NCBI GenBank assembly: GCA_012964275.1
Contig: DTUG01000219.1
Span: 1 to 5,750, forward strand
Reading direction: 5' to 3'
DNA length: 5,750 nt
Source of the DNA: Fidelibacterota bacterium
GTDB taxonomy: Bacteria; Fidelibacterota; Marinisomatia; Marinisomatales; UBA1611
The translations under genes and the position numbers were made by a program. Shown in pieces: positions 1-5,750 of this stretch (position 1 is the first letter of the stretch; every line of letters begins with the position of its first letter). The notes under the pieces were generated by a model that worked only from the letters and a program-made list of their open reading frames with translations, searched no databases and was not told the origin of the DNA.

Positions 1-195
1 GATCCGCGGGTTCCCTATTGGGAAGCAGCCAAATGGACCGCAAAAATAAGAGACATGAAAAAGGATTCTAATGATCTGTTCCTTAAAACAGATATGAGGA
101 CAGGGCACCATGCATCTTCGGGACGATTTGACTATATTAAGGATATTGCTTTTTATTACGCTTTTGTACTGGATAAATTGAGAGTGACGGAATGA
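1..195 (+). CDS. ptrB: Oligopeptidase B (S9A serine peptidase), C-terminal end only
   Basis: This is the last 64 residues of a prolyl-oligopeptidase-family peptidase; the start lies before the window. Oligopeptidase B cleaves short peptides after Arg or Lys, usually in the cytoplasm. The reading frame is open from base 1 to the TGA at 193-195. It opens with DPRVPYWE, followed by AKW, the family's conserved block around the catalytic Asp. GHHASSGRF follows at residues 35-43 and corresponds to the GHGGKSGRF-type block holding the catalytic His. The Asp (codon 1) and His (codon 36) are 35 residues apart, as I recall for D617 and H652 of the E. coli enzyme. The catalytic Ser is upstream and not visible. 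One oddity is a His directly after the catalytic His, where a small residue is usual. The stop overlaps the next start (ATGA, 192-195), so the two are probably co-translated. The family is clear; the choice of oligopeptidase B over another S9A member rests on this C-terminal block. Confidence 0.9.
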   Translation, partial: DPRVPYWEAAKWTAKIRDMKKDSNDLFLKTDMRTGHHASSGRFDYIKDIAFYYAFVLDKLRVTE

Positions 196-1571
196 AATTA
201 ATATCTATGAACCCTGCCACCGGCGATGTTGTTCATACATGGCCGGTTCATAGCGAGCCCGAGGTCAGCTATATTCTGGGCCAGGCAGAAGACGCATACC
301 AGTCCTGGAAAGCGACCGATTTAGCCTTCAGGCTGGATTGTTTGGAGCAACTGGCTGGGATGTTACGGGATCGAGCCCGGGAATATGGTGTCATCATGGC
401 TGAAGAAATGGGTAAGCCATTAGTACAGGGGATAGCGGAAGCAGAGAAATGCGCCTGGCTTTGTGATTATTATGGCGAAAATGCAGTATCGTTTCTGGAG
501 CCAAATGAGATTGATACAGGCGCTAATAATAGTTTTGTTGCCATCGAGCCCATTGGTCTTGTATTGGGTGTTATGCCTTGGAATTTTCCTTTCTGGCAGG
601 TATTTCGCTTCGCTGTGCCCACCATGACCGCCGGCAACGGTGCAATCTTGAAACATGCTTCTAATGTACAGGGCTGTGCCAATGCCATTGAATCAGTATT
701 TTTGGATGCGGGGTTTCCGGAGAATCTGTTTCGAAATCTTTCTATTCCCGGTTCCAGGGTTAATGGGGTGATCGAGCATCCTGCCATAGCCGCAGTAACC
801 CTCACCGGCAGTACAACAGCTGGCAGGGCGGTTGCCGCGAAAGCCGGTGAGTGCTTAAAAAAAACTGTATTGGAACTGGGTGGGAGTGATCCCTACGTGA
901 TCCTGGATGATGCTGATCTGGATCAGGCTGTGGCAGCCTGCACGGCTGGCCGAATGCTGAATGCGGGGCAAAGTTGTATCGCCGCCAAGCGATTGATCGT
1001 CACTCGCAAAAATGAATCCGAATTTATTACATCGCTGCAGCGCTCTCTGGAATTGAAGGTCATGGGCGATCCCATGGATGAGGTGGACCTCGGCCCGATG
1101 GTATCGATAAATGCCCGGGATGAGCTCCATAACCAGGTGAAACGATCCATTGACGCTGGAGCTACATTGCTTATTGGGGGTGAAGTTCCCGATGGTGATG
1201 GTTCCTTCTATCCGCCCACACTGTTAACCGATGTTAAATCTGGTATGCCTGCTTTTGATGAAGAACTATTTGGCCCTGTCTTTGTAGTGATTATTGCCGA
1301 GCATGAGCAGGAAGCTATTGAGTTTGCAAACCAAACTGAATTTGGGCTGGGATCGGCTGTATTCACTGCAAATATTGAACGCGGCAAGGAATTGGCCAAG
1401 AGCTACCTACAGGCTGGGGCCTGTTTTGTGAATGATTTTGTTAAATCCGATCCGCGATTGCCCTTTGGTGGGATCAAGGCTTCAGGCTATGGCCGGGAAC
1501 TGTCTGCGCACGGCATGATGGAATTTGTGAATATTAAAACGGTTGTCGTGAAACCGGCAGGAGATTCGTAA
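192..1571 (+). CDS. gabD: NAD(P)+-dependent succinate-semialdehyde dehydrogenase (aldehyde dehydrogenase family, GabD1/Sad type)
   Basis: This complete 459-residue aldehyde dehydrogenase probably oxidises succinate semialdehyde to succinate with NAD(P)+ in the cytoplasm, as in GABA breakdown. Visible catalytic features are PWNFP with Asn131, the cofactor-binding Lys154 (ILKHASN), the Rossmann loop GSTTAG (206-211), the general base Glu228 (LELGG), the nucleophile Cys262 in NAGQSC, and EELFGP (357-362). The block NAGQSCIAAKR and the C-terminal SDPRLPFGGIKASGYGREL are typical of the short (about 455-460 aa) GabD1/Sad group rather than the longer GabD group, so the symbol is a family-level label. 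The ATG at 192 is preferred because MNPATG sits at the usual distance from the N-terminus. A GAGAG at 180-184, seven bases before it, is a partial ribosome binding site. It overlaps the upstream peptidase by ATGA. Substrate specificity is inferred; another small aldehyde is possible. Confidence 0.9.
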   Translation: MKLISMNPATGDVVHTWPVHSEPEVSYILGQAEDAYQSWKATDLAFRLDCLEQLAGMLRDRAREYGVIMAEEMGKPLVQGIAEAEKCAWLCDYYGENAVSFLEPNEIDTGANNSFVAIEPIGLVLGVMPWNFPFWQVFRFAVPTMTAGNGAILKHASNVQGCANAIESVFLDAGFPENLFRNLSIPGSRVNGVIEHPAIAAVTLTGSTTAGRAVAAKAGECLKKTVLELGGSDPYVILDDADLDQAVAACTAGRMLNAGQSCIAAKRLIVTRKNESEFITSLQRSLELKVMGDPMDEVDLGPMVSINARDELHNQVKRSIDAGATLLIGGEVPDGDGSFYPPTLLTDVKSGMPAFDEELFGPVFVVIIAEHEQEAIEFANQTEFGLGSAVFTANIERGKELAKSYLQAGACFVNDFVKSDPRLPFGGIKASGYGRELSAHGMMEFVNIKTVVVKPAGDS

Positions 1572-1582
1572 ACTCATTACAG

Positions 1583-2083
1583 ATGAAGAAGAAAATTTTA
1601 CTGCTACTGGTTTTCCTGCCCATCATGGCTTTTAGCCAGGATAACCGCTTGTTCTGGGATGGCCGGGACTGGAAAAGGGTGGCCCAGACTGTCGATCATG
1701 ACATAGAAATGGAAACCCGCATGAAAAGGGCGTATCTCCATGGAGTACTGGATGGCAGACTTTACGGATACTTAAAGACCTGGGCGGAGAATGCCACCTT
1801 GGCCAATGATGTATTTGGTGAAACCGTTGATTATCTCTCTACCCGCGAGCTAATCAAGAGCCTGGATCATTTTTATGATGATCCGCTGAACAGCTATATC
1901 CCGGTGCCGTCTGCCATAGTCATCGCGAATTTATATGCGGAACGAGTTCCCATGGATATTATAGATAATTATATCAAAGAGACCCGGGAGTGGGTAAACA
2001 GCCTGGTCATTGACCTGGATACCCTCAATTATAGCAGGTTGATCGAGGAAAAATATTTGAGACACAGGGCCAAGCAACCTTAG
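1583..2083 (+). CDS. Small secreted protein of unknown function, with faint Rap1a/Tai-like pattern
   Basis: I do not recognise this 166-residue protein by name. Residues 1-18 form a clear signal peptide: three lysines, a leucine-rich core, then AFS before Gln19. The mature part would be exported to the periplasm or beyond. It has no cysteine, so it is neither a lipoprotein nor disulfide-bonded. The mature part starts with a WDGRDW motif (25-30), then a helical KRAYLHGVLDG (48-58), and later FYDDPLNSYIPVPSA (97-111), followed by amphipathic helix up to about 141. The Tyr-Leu-x-Gly-Val-x-Asp-Gly helix and the Tyr-Asp-x-x-Asn-x-x-Ile-Pro pattern are loosely reminiscent of small Rap1a/Tai-type helical proteins; this is inference from a faint pattern. 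It starts 11 bases after the dehydrogenase stop and probably shares its transcript. The only purine-rich site (AGGAG, 1559-1563) is 19 bases from the ATG, too far for a standard ribosome binding site. Its stop overlaps that of the convergent gene. Confidence 0.85.
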   Translation: MKKKILLLLVFLPIMAFSQDNRLFWDGRDWKRVAQTVDHDIEMETRMKRAYLHGVLDGRLYGYLKTWAENATLANDVFGETVDYLSTRELIKSLDHFYDDPLNSYIPVPSAIVIANLYAERVPMDIIDNYIKETREWVNSLVIDLDTLNYSRLIEEKYLRHRAKQP

Positions 2084-2481
2084 TCGATTCGGATAAATCC
2101 TATTTTTGGGTGCCAGGTGAATACCCGCGATTCACCAATAAATTTCAATTTGGCTATATGAAATTCATAGGAATTTGGTTTTTCCCCCGGCAGTGGATAG
2201 GCAATGCTTTTTGTGGATGAAAAACCTGTCTGCAGCGGCGGTTCATAGCTGTATAAAATGACCATCCTTTTTTCGTCCAGTAATTCACCCTGACTGTTCA
2301 CTTCACGAATAAAGCCCTCCAGGTAATCCAGAGGCCGATCAACAAGATTGGTAACCTGGACGTTGACCAGAAGTTTTGATTCATTAATAATCCGGGACCG
2401 TATATCAATTTCAAAAGGTAAACCGTCCTGGGCCTGCAGGGCTGAAAGGAGGGCAATGACCGGTATGGCGTTTTTCAGCAT
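2080..2481 (-). CDS. Small secreted, probably beta-rich protein of unknown function
   Basis: This 133-residue protein on the minus strand has a short hydrophobic signal peptide (about residues 1-17, ending SALQA before Gln18), so export is likely. It has no cysteine and therefore no lipobox. The mature part alternates polar and hydrophobic residues: VNVQVTN (39-45), LDYLEGFIREVNSQGELLDEK (51-71), MVILYSYEPPLQTG (73-86) and YEFHIAKLKFIG (105-116). A conserved-looking arrangement of strand, glycine-containing turn, 'Pro-Pro-Leu-x-x-Gly' and closing strands suggests an immunoglobulin-like sandwich of the FxLYD type, which is often found in small secreted proteins. This fold is inferred from pattern only. 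No Shine-Dalgarno sequence precedes the ATG. It converges on the preceding gene with a 4-base stop overlap and diverges from the protease gene across a 94-base gap containing a perfect palindrome. Coding status is supported by the intact signal peptide and the tight fit between neighbours. Confidence 0.8.
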   Translation of the reverse strand: MLKNAIPVIALLSALQAQDGLPFEIDIRSRIINESKLLVNVQVTNLVDRPLDYLEGFIREVNSQGELLDEKRMVILYSYEPPLQTGFSSTKSIAYPLPGEKPNSYEFHIAKLKFIGESRVFTWHPKIGFIRID

Positions 2482-2518
2482 ACCGAAAATTGGCAGAAAA
2501 TTTTGAAACTCAAAAGCG

Positions 2519-2536
2519 AAAGGTTTGGAAACCTTT
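2519..2536. promoter_or_regulatory. Perfect inverted repeat, candidate operator in the divergent intergenic region
   Basis: AAAGGTTT-GG-AAACCTTT is a perfect 8+8 inverted repeat with a two-base spacer. It lies almost exactly in the middle of the 94-base gap between the divergent genes, 37 bases from one ATG and 39 from the other. Such a site suits a dimeric repressor or activator acting on both genes. The two-base loop is too short for a good RNA hairpin (at best seven pairs with a four-base loop), and no T-tract follows, so a terminator is unlikely. The binding protein is unknown, and I could not place convincing -10/-35 boxes around it. Confidence 0.4.
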
Positions 2537-2575
2537 GTTGGTGCTGGTTGGTATGAAGTAGATTAAAAGCATCTC

Positions 2576-3640
2576 ATGTCACAAACAGATCTGAATAATA
2601 TTCTCCATCGCATCAGCCCATATTTTATTGTTCAAAATGTGATGGAAAAAGATGGGCAATGGAGCATACACGGGCGCATGCTTTCCGATGTAACCCAAAA
2701 AGATCTTTTAAATGCAATGCGCCGGTCTGGTTTTGACATGGTGATCGATAAAGGAGATAATGGACTGGTATTAAACGTTGAGAGTGAAGCAGATCCCATC
2801 ATTATCCGCATGCCGAAAATACCTCCTATCCACATTGTTTTGTTTTTATTGACTGTGTGCACCACTGTCATGGCCGGATCCATGATGGCCGGCGGTAACC
2901 CCTTTTCCAGTCTAAGCGATTGGTGGAAAGGTTTATCTTTTTCGTTTGCATTGATGATGATCCTGGGCTGCCACGAATCAGGACATTATTTCCTGGCTCG
3001 AAAACATAAGGTAGATGCATCATTGCCCTATTTTATCCCGGCGCCTACATTTATCGGCACCTTTGGTGCATTCATCAAGATCAGGGCGCCCATCCAGCGC
3101 CGTCTGGCATTGCTGGAAATTGGCGCTGCCGGACCCATAGCAGGATTTATCATCGCCGTGCCGGCTCTGATTTGGGGGCTGCGTCATTCCCGGGTTATTG
3201 AGACTGCTGCCAGTAGCGGAATAAAACTGGGCGATTCTATTCTGATGAAGCTAATGACCTGGAGTTTATTTCCAAGCCTGGGCCCGACGGAGGATATAGT
3301 GCTCCATCCGGTTGCGTTTGCCGGGTGGATCGGTCTGCTGGTTACTATGCTGAACTTGTTGCCCATTGGTCAACTTGATGGTGGGCATATTGCCTATGCA
3401 TTATTGGGTCGAAAATTTGATATGGTAGCAAAATATGCCCTGCTCTCGCTGATTCCGATGAGCTATTTTTCTTTGAATTGGCTGGTCTGGGGATTGTTAA
3501 TCCTGATACTGATGCGCACGACAAAGCATCCGCCCATATACAATATAGATAAGCCATTAACCAGCCGTGAGAAATGGATTGGTGCCATCAGCCTGGCTAT
3601 TTTTATACTCTGCTTTATTCCAGCTCCTTTTTCATCCTGA
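2576..3640 (+). CDS. Site-2 protease-like intramembrane zinc metalloprotease (peptidase M50)
   Basis: This complete 354-residue multi-pass inner-membrane protease cleaves substrates within the membrane; such enzymes usually release regulators or process membrane proteins. The zinc site is visible: HESGH at 133-137 (ligands His133 and His137, catalytic Glu134) and Asp268 in NLLPIGQLDGGH (260-271). Between them lies the block YFIPAPTFIGTFGAFIKIR (152-170) and then GAAGPIAGF (183-191), typical of the cyanobacterial and plant EGY-like branch. Residues 1-80 form a soluble domain with the 'GxxxIxGxL' pattern also seen in that branch. Hydrophobic segments fall near 84-104, 118-140, 176-203, 244-263, 283-313 and 333-349. 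No PDZ domain is present, unlike RseP. The ATG has no Shine-Dalgarno sequence; the start is supported by the N-terminal domain. The TGA overlaps the next ATG (TGATG), so the two are translationally coupled. The substrate is unknown; no anti-sigma factor is nearby. Confidence 0.92.
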   Translation: MSQTDLNNILHRISPYFIVQNVMEKDGQWSIHGRMLSDVTQKDLLNAMRRSGFDMVIDKGDNGLVLNVESEADPIIIRMPKIPPIHIVLFLLTVCTTVMAGSMMAGGNPFSSLSDWWKGLSFSFALMMILGCHESGHYFLARKHKVDASLPYFIPAPTFIGTFGAFIKIRAPIQRRLALLEIGAAGPIAGFIIAVPALIWGLRHSRVIETAASSGIKLGDSILMKLMTWSLFPSLGPTEDIVLHPVAFAGWIGLLVTMLNLLPIGQLDGGHIAYALLGRKFDMVAKYALLSLIPMSYFSLNWLVWGLLILILMRTTKHPPIYNIDKPLTSREKWIGAISLAIFILCFIPAPFSS

Positions 3641-5750
3641 TGCTCTTTAGGGCAGTATTATTTTTGTTTACAGCAAATCTGTTTGCCCAGGTGCGAATTG
3701 GCGACTGGCGAGCCCTGACTTGCCCCCTGGATATTCGCGATATCGCGATAGTCAGTGATACAATGTATTGTGCTACAGGTGGAGGATTGCTGATAAAAAC
3801 GGGTAATCAGTTTGCAACGCTTACGACAATTGATGGGCTCAATGGTGTAGACATTTCCGTTATCGCAGCAGATGGTGATGGCTATTTATGGCTAGGAGGC
3901 AACACTCCCAACGGATTTATACAGATCTATGATCCTATCAAAAAGAATTCGGTCAGCCTGTTCGATTATGGATTAACAGAGATAACAGGTTTTTGGATCG
4001 ATGACAGTCTGGCCTTTGCCGCTTTTATCCAGGGCCAGGATGTAGGATTATTGAAGTGGCTGTTTGTAGATGGTGGATGGTCTTACCGGGATATTTTTCG
4101 GAATTTCCCAGTCAATATTAGCAATATCACTGGTTTTGGCATCCATGAATCAATGGTATTTCTTGGATCTGAAAATGGTCTGTGGATGGGCAGGATCACG
4201 AATAATCTGAAGGATCCTGCAAATTGGGAGATGCCCTTTCCGGAATTGTCCGGCTCCGTTAGCGCAATTGCCTTTTCAGAATCTTCTGTAACCTTGTGCC
4301 ATGAAGGTGATTTGTATGAATTCCATTATGATGATTTGTCGGATTTAAGCCAGCAGTCAATGTCCGCTCCTATTGAATTTGAATATTTGGCATTTGATAG
4401 TAAAGATTTTCTTTGGGGCATAAAGGGAAAGAAAGTATATCGCAAAGATGTAAGTTTTGAATCGCTAACCTATCGGTACAACCTGCAATCCATGGCATTT
4501 GCCGCTGACGGGGTAATAATTGCTGGATCGATCATTGGCCTGGTTAATATCGATACAGTGAATTGGGTACTGGATCCCGTTATACCGAATGCGCCGCGAA
4601 CCGGAAATTTTTCCGCAATTACAGTTTTAGGTGATGGACGCCTGGTTGGTGCCAGTGCCTGGGGATTAAGTGTTCTGGAAGAAGACGGTTGGCGGAATAT
4701 CCTTGAGATCCTTGGCGAAAATACGCAGGTGGTCCATTCAAGTTATGATTATAATTCATTTATTGCCGATACTGTAGAGTACGATTTTGGGGGTTATGTG
4801 GCTGATATTGAGGAAGGTCCCGATGGGAAGATTTACTGTGGTATTCGCGGTGTTTACCCGGAGATATTTAATCCCTATAAGCGCGGTGGGGGTGTTCTGA
4901 TTATCGATATCGATAACCCCGAAGATATCATTGCTATAGATACGACTATTTTAGGTTATCATACAACTCAGTCTAATTCAACTCCATATATGGTAGTGAA
5001 GGATGTGGAATTTGATGCAGCCGGAAACCTGTGGGTGGTCAATCCTTATGTTATTAATAAAAATATTCCGATCCATGTCCGGAATCCAGCAGGAGAGTGG
5101 CGATCCTATGGTTCAGCAGAAACTTCCGTAAAAATCAGCCAGTCTCCCAATGGGATTACCTTCGATCGCTGGTCCAGGGCCTGGGTATGTGCTTTTATGG
5201 CTGAGGAAGCCAATTTGGGCGTGTATCCCAATGGTGGTTTATTTATGCTTGACTTTGATGGAACTCCTGTAAATCCGACCGATTTCACCTGGGAGAAAAT
5301 TATATCTGGTGAAACAACCTGGTCTGTTGCTATGGGCAGAAATGACCGGCTTTATTACTTGACCCCAACAGGGCTTAACTATTATGATATTCGTGATGGG
5401 GCTGACTGGTTCATTCGAGAAAACTTATATGCTTACTTTCCCAATATTTCTTTTGGTAAAGGCGCCGAACTGAAGGTAGATCCTCAAGGGAATATCTGGA
5501 CTCATTCACCGTCTCAGGGGGTGCATGTGCTTTTAGAAAATACGACCTATTGGCCGGATATCAATGGTTTGCGAGCAAGCAACAGTCCGCTTCTGTCCGA
5601 TGAGATAACTGATATTGCCTTTGATAGGCAACGGGGCTTAGCCTACATCGCAACCAGTAAGGGGGTTAATATCCTGCGAATACCATTTGGAGGCTCGGTT
5701 TCGAATTATAATAATATCAAGATATTCCCAAGTCCCTTTGTTATCCCTGC
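3640..5750 (+). CDS. Secreted beta-propeller protein, PorZ-like, 3' end beyond the window
   Basis: The frame is open from ATG 3640 to the window end: 703 complete codons with no stop. Residues 1-16 form a signal peptide (MLFRAVLFLFTANLFA, then Gln17). The mature start, IGDWRALTCPLDIRDIAI then MYCATGGGLL, followed by a dGL and IS.IAADGDGYLWLGG block, resembles the N-terminus of PorZ and other 'two-component regulator propeller' proteins of the FCB group. Blade-like repeats recur: VEFDAAGNLWVV (456-467), LKVDPQGNIW (611-620), and ITDIAFDRQRGLAYIATSKG starting at 656. Immediately after the last blade, IKIFPSPFVIP (693-703) looks like the beginning of a C-terminal module such as a type IX secretion sorting domain or FlgD-like Ig domain; the window ends there. 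In PorZ itself the protein sits on the cell surface and takes part in type IX secretion. I infer surface or secreted location; a true PorZ role is unproven. The start overlaps the protease stop by one base and has no ribosome binding site. Confidence 0.88.
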   Translation, partial: MLFRAVLFLFTANLFAQVRIGDWRALTCPLDIRDIAIVSDTMYCATGGGLLIKTGNQFATLTTIDGLNGVDISVIAADGDGYLWLGGNTPNGFIQIYDPIKKNSVSLFDYGLTEITGFWIDDSLAFAAFIQGQDVGLLKWLFVDGGWSYRDIFRNFPVNISNITGFGIHESMVFLGSENGLWMGRITNNLKDPANWEMPFPELSGSVSAIAFSESSVTLCHEGDLYEFHYDDLSDLSQQSMSAPIEFEYLAFDSKDFLWGIKGKKVYRKDVSFESLTYRYNLQSMAFAADGVIIAGSIIGLVNIDTVNWVLDPVIPNAPRTGNFSAITVLGDGRLVGASAWGLSVLEEDGWRNILEILGENTQVVHSSYDYNSFIADTVEYDFGGYVADIEEGPDGKIYCGIRGVYPEIFNPYKRGGGVLIIDIDNPEDIIAIDTTILGYHTTQSNSTPYMVVKDVEFDAAGNLWVVNPYVINKNIPIHVRNPAGEWRSYGSAETSVKISQSPNGITFDRWSRAWVCAFMAEEANLGVYPNGGLFMLDFDGTPVNPTDFTWEKIISGETTWSVAMGRNDRLYYLTPTGLNYYDIRDGADWFIRENLYAYFPNISFGKGAELKVDPQGNIWTHSPSQGVHVLLENTTYWPDINGLRASNSPLLSDEITDIAFDRQRGLAYIATSKGVNILRIPFGGSVSNYNNIKIFPSPFVIP

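Noticed and set aside
470..805. Open frame on the minus strand inside the dehydrogenase gene, with others at 855-1130, 923-1150 and 1208-1399.
   Set aside because: All lie opposite a clearly conserved enzyme, have no recognisable domains, and have compositions typical of antisense shadows.
857..864. A run of eight A forming an A AAA AAA slippery heptamer in the correct phase within the dehydrogenase gene.
   Set aside because: A -1 shift would hit a TGA after about eight codons and give a product lacking Glu228 and Cys262. I see no supporting stem-loop, and the Leu-Lys-Lys coding explains the run.
2091..2107. GGAT-AA-ATCC followed by TATTTTT, considered as a terminator for the plus-strand operon.
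   Set aside because: The stem is only four pairs with a two-base loop, so it cannot form a stable hairpin, and it lies within the convergent coding region.
2482..2575. Search for -35/-10 boxes or a Bacteroidota-type TAnnTTTG promoter in the divergent gap.
   Set aside because: TTGAAA at 2503-2508 has no acceptable partner at the right distance, and no TAnnTTTG match is present on either strand, so no promoter is called.
5106..5288. A 60-codon minus-strand open frame inside the propeller gene.
   Set aside because: It lies opposite a continuous, signal-peptide-bearing gene with propeller motifs and shows no features of its own.
1..5750. Search for tRNA or rRNA genes, CRISPR arrays, insertion sequences, attachment sites and toxin-antitoxin or other defence genes.
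   Set aside because: Nearly all bases are accounted for by six coherent genes, and no repeat arrays, terminal inverted repeats, transposase motifs or RNA signatures were seen by eye.

Overview
The window reads as ordinary, densely packed bacterial chromosome. It has six protein-coding genes, two of them cut by the window edges, and no RNA gene, mobile element, CRISPR array or gene-free stretch over 300 bases. The only real intergenic gap is the 94 bases at 2482-2575. Several features suggest a member of the FCB (Fibrobacterota-Chlorobiota-Bacteroidota) superphylum or a relative such as Marinimicrobia or Ignavibacteria. These are short signal peptides ending in AFS/Q, AQA/Q-like or LFA/Q, weak or absent Shine-Dalgarno sequences, moderate GC, and a large secreted beta-propeller protein resembling PorZ of the type IX secretion system. 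This placement is inference; no marker gene is present.

Left block (1-2083, plus strand): the C-terminal end of an oligopeptidase B-type serine peptidase carries the catalytic Asp and His. It overlaps by ATGA with a complete aldehyde dehydrogenase of the succinate-semialdehyde dehydrogenase (GabD1/Sad) group. Eleven bases later comes a small secreted protein of unknown function. These three look like one transcription unit.

Middle (2080-2575): a second small secreted protein, probably beta-rich, lies on the minus strand. Its stop overlaps the stop of the preceding gene by four bases, so the two converge tail-to-tail with no room for a terminator. Its upstream region is shared with the next gene on the plus strand, and in the centre of this divergent gap sits a perfect 8+8 inverted repeat (2519-2536), a candidate operator.

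Right block (2576-5750, plus strand): a site-2-protease-like intramembrane metalloprotease (M50) overlaps by TGATG with a large secreted propeller protein. That protein continues past the window, apparently just as its C-terminal module begins.

I found no clear sign of a new defence or mobile system. The least explained items are the two small secreted proteins, the palindrome between divergent genes, and the translational coupling of an intramembrane protease to a PorZ-like surface protein.
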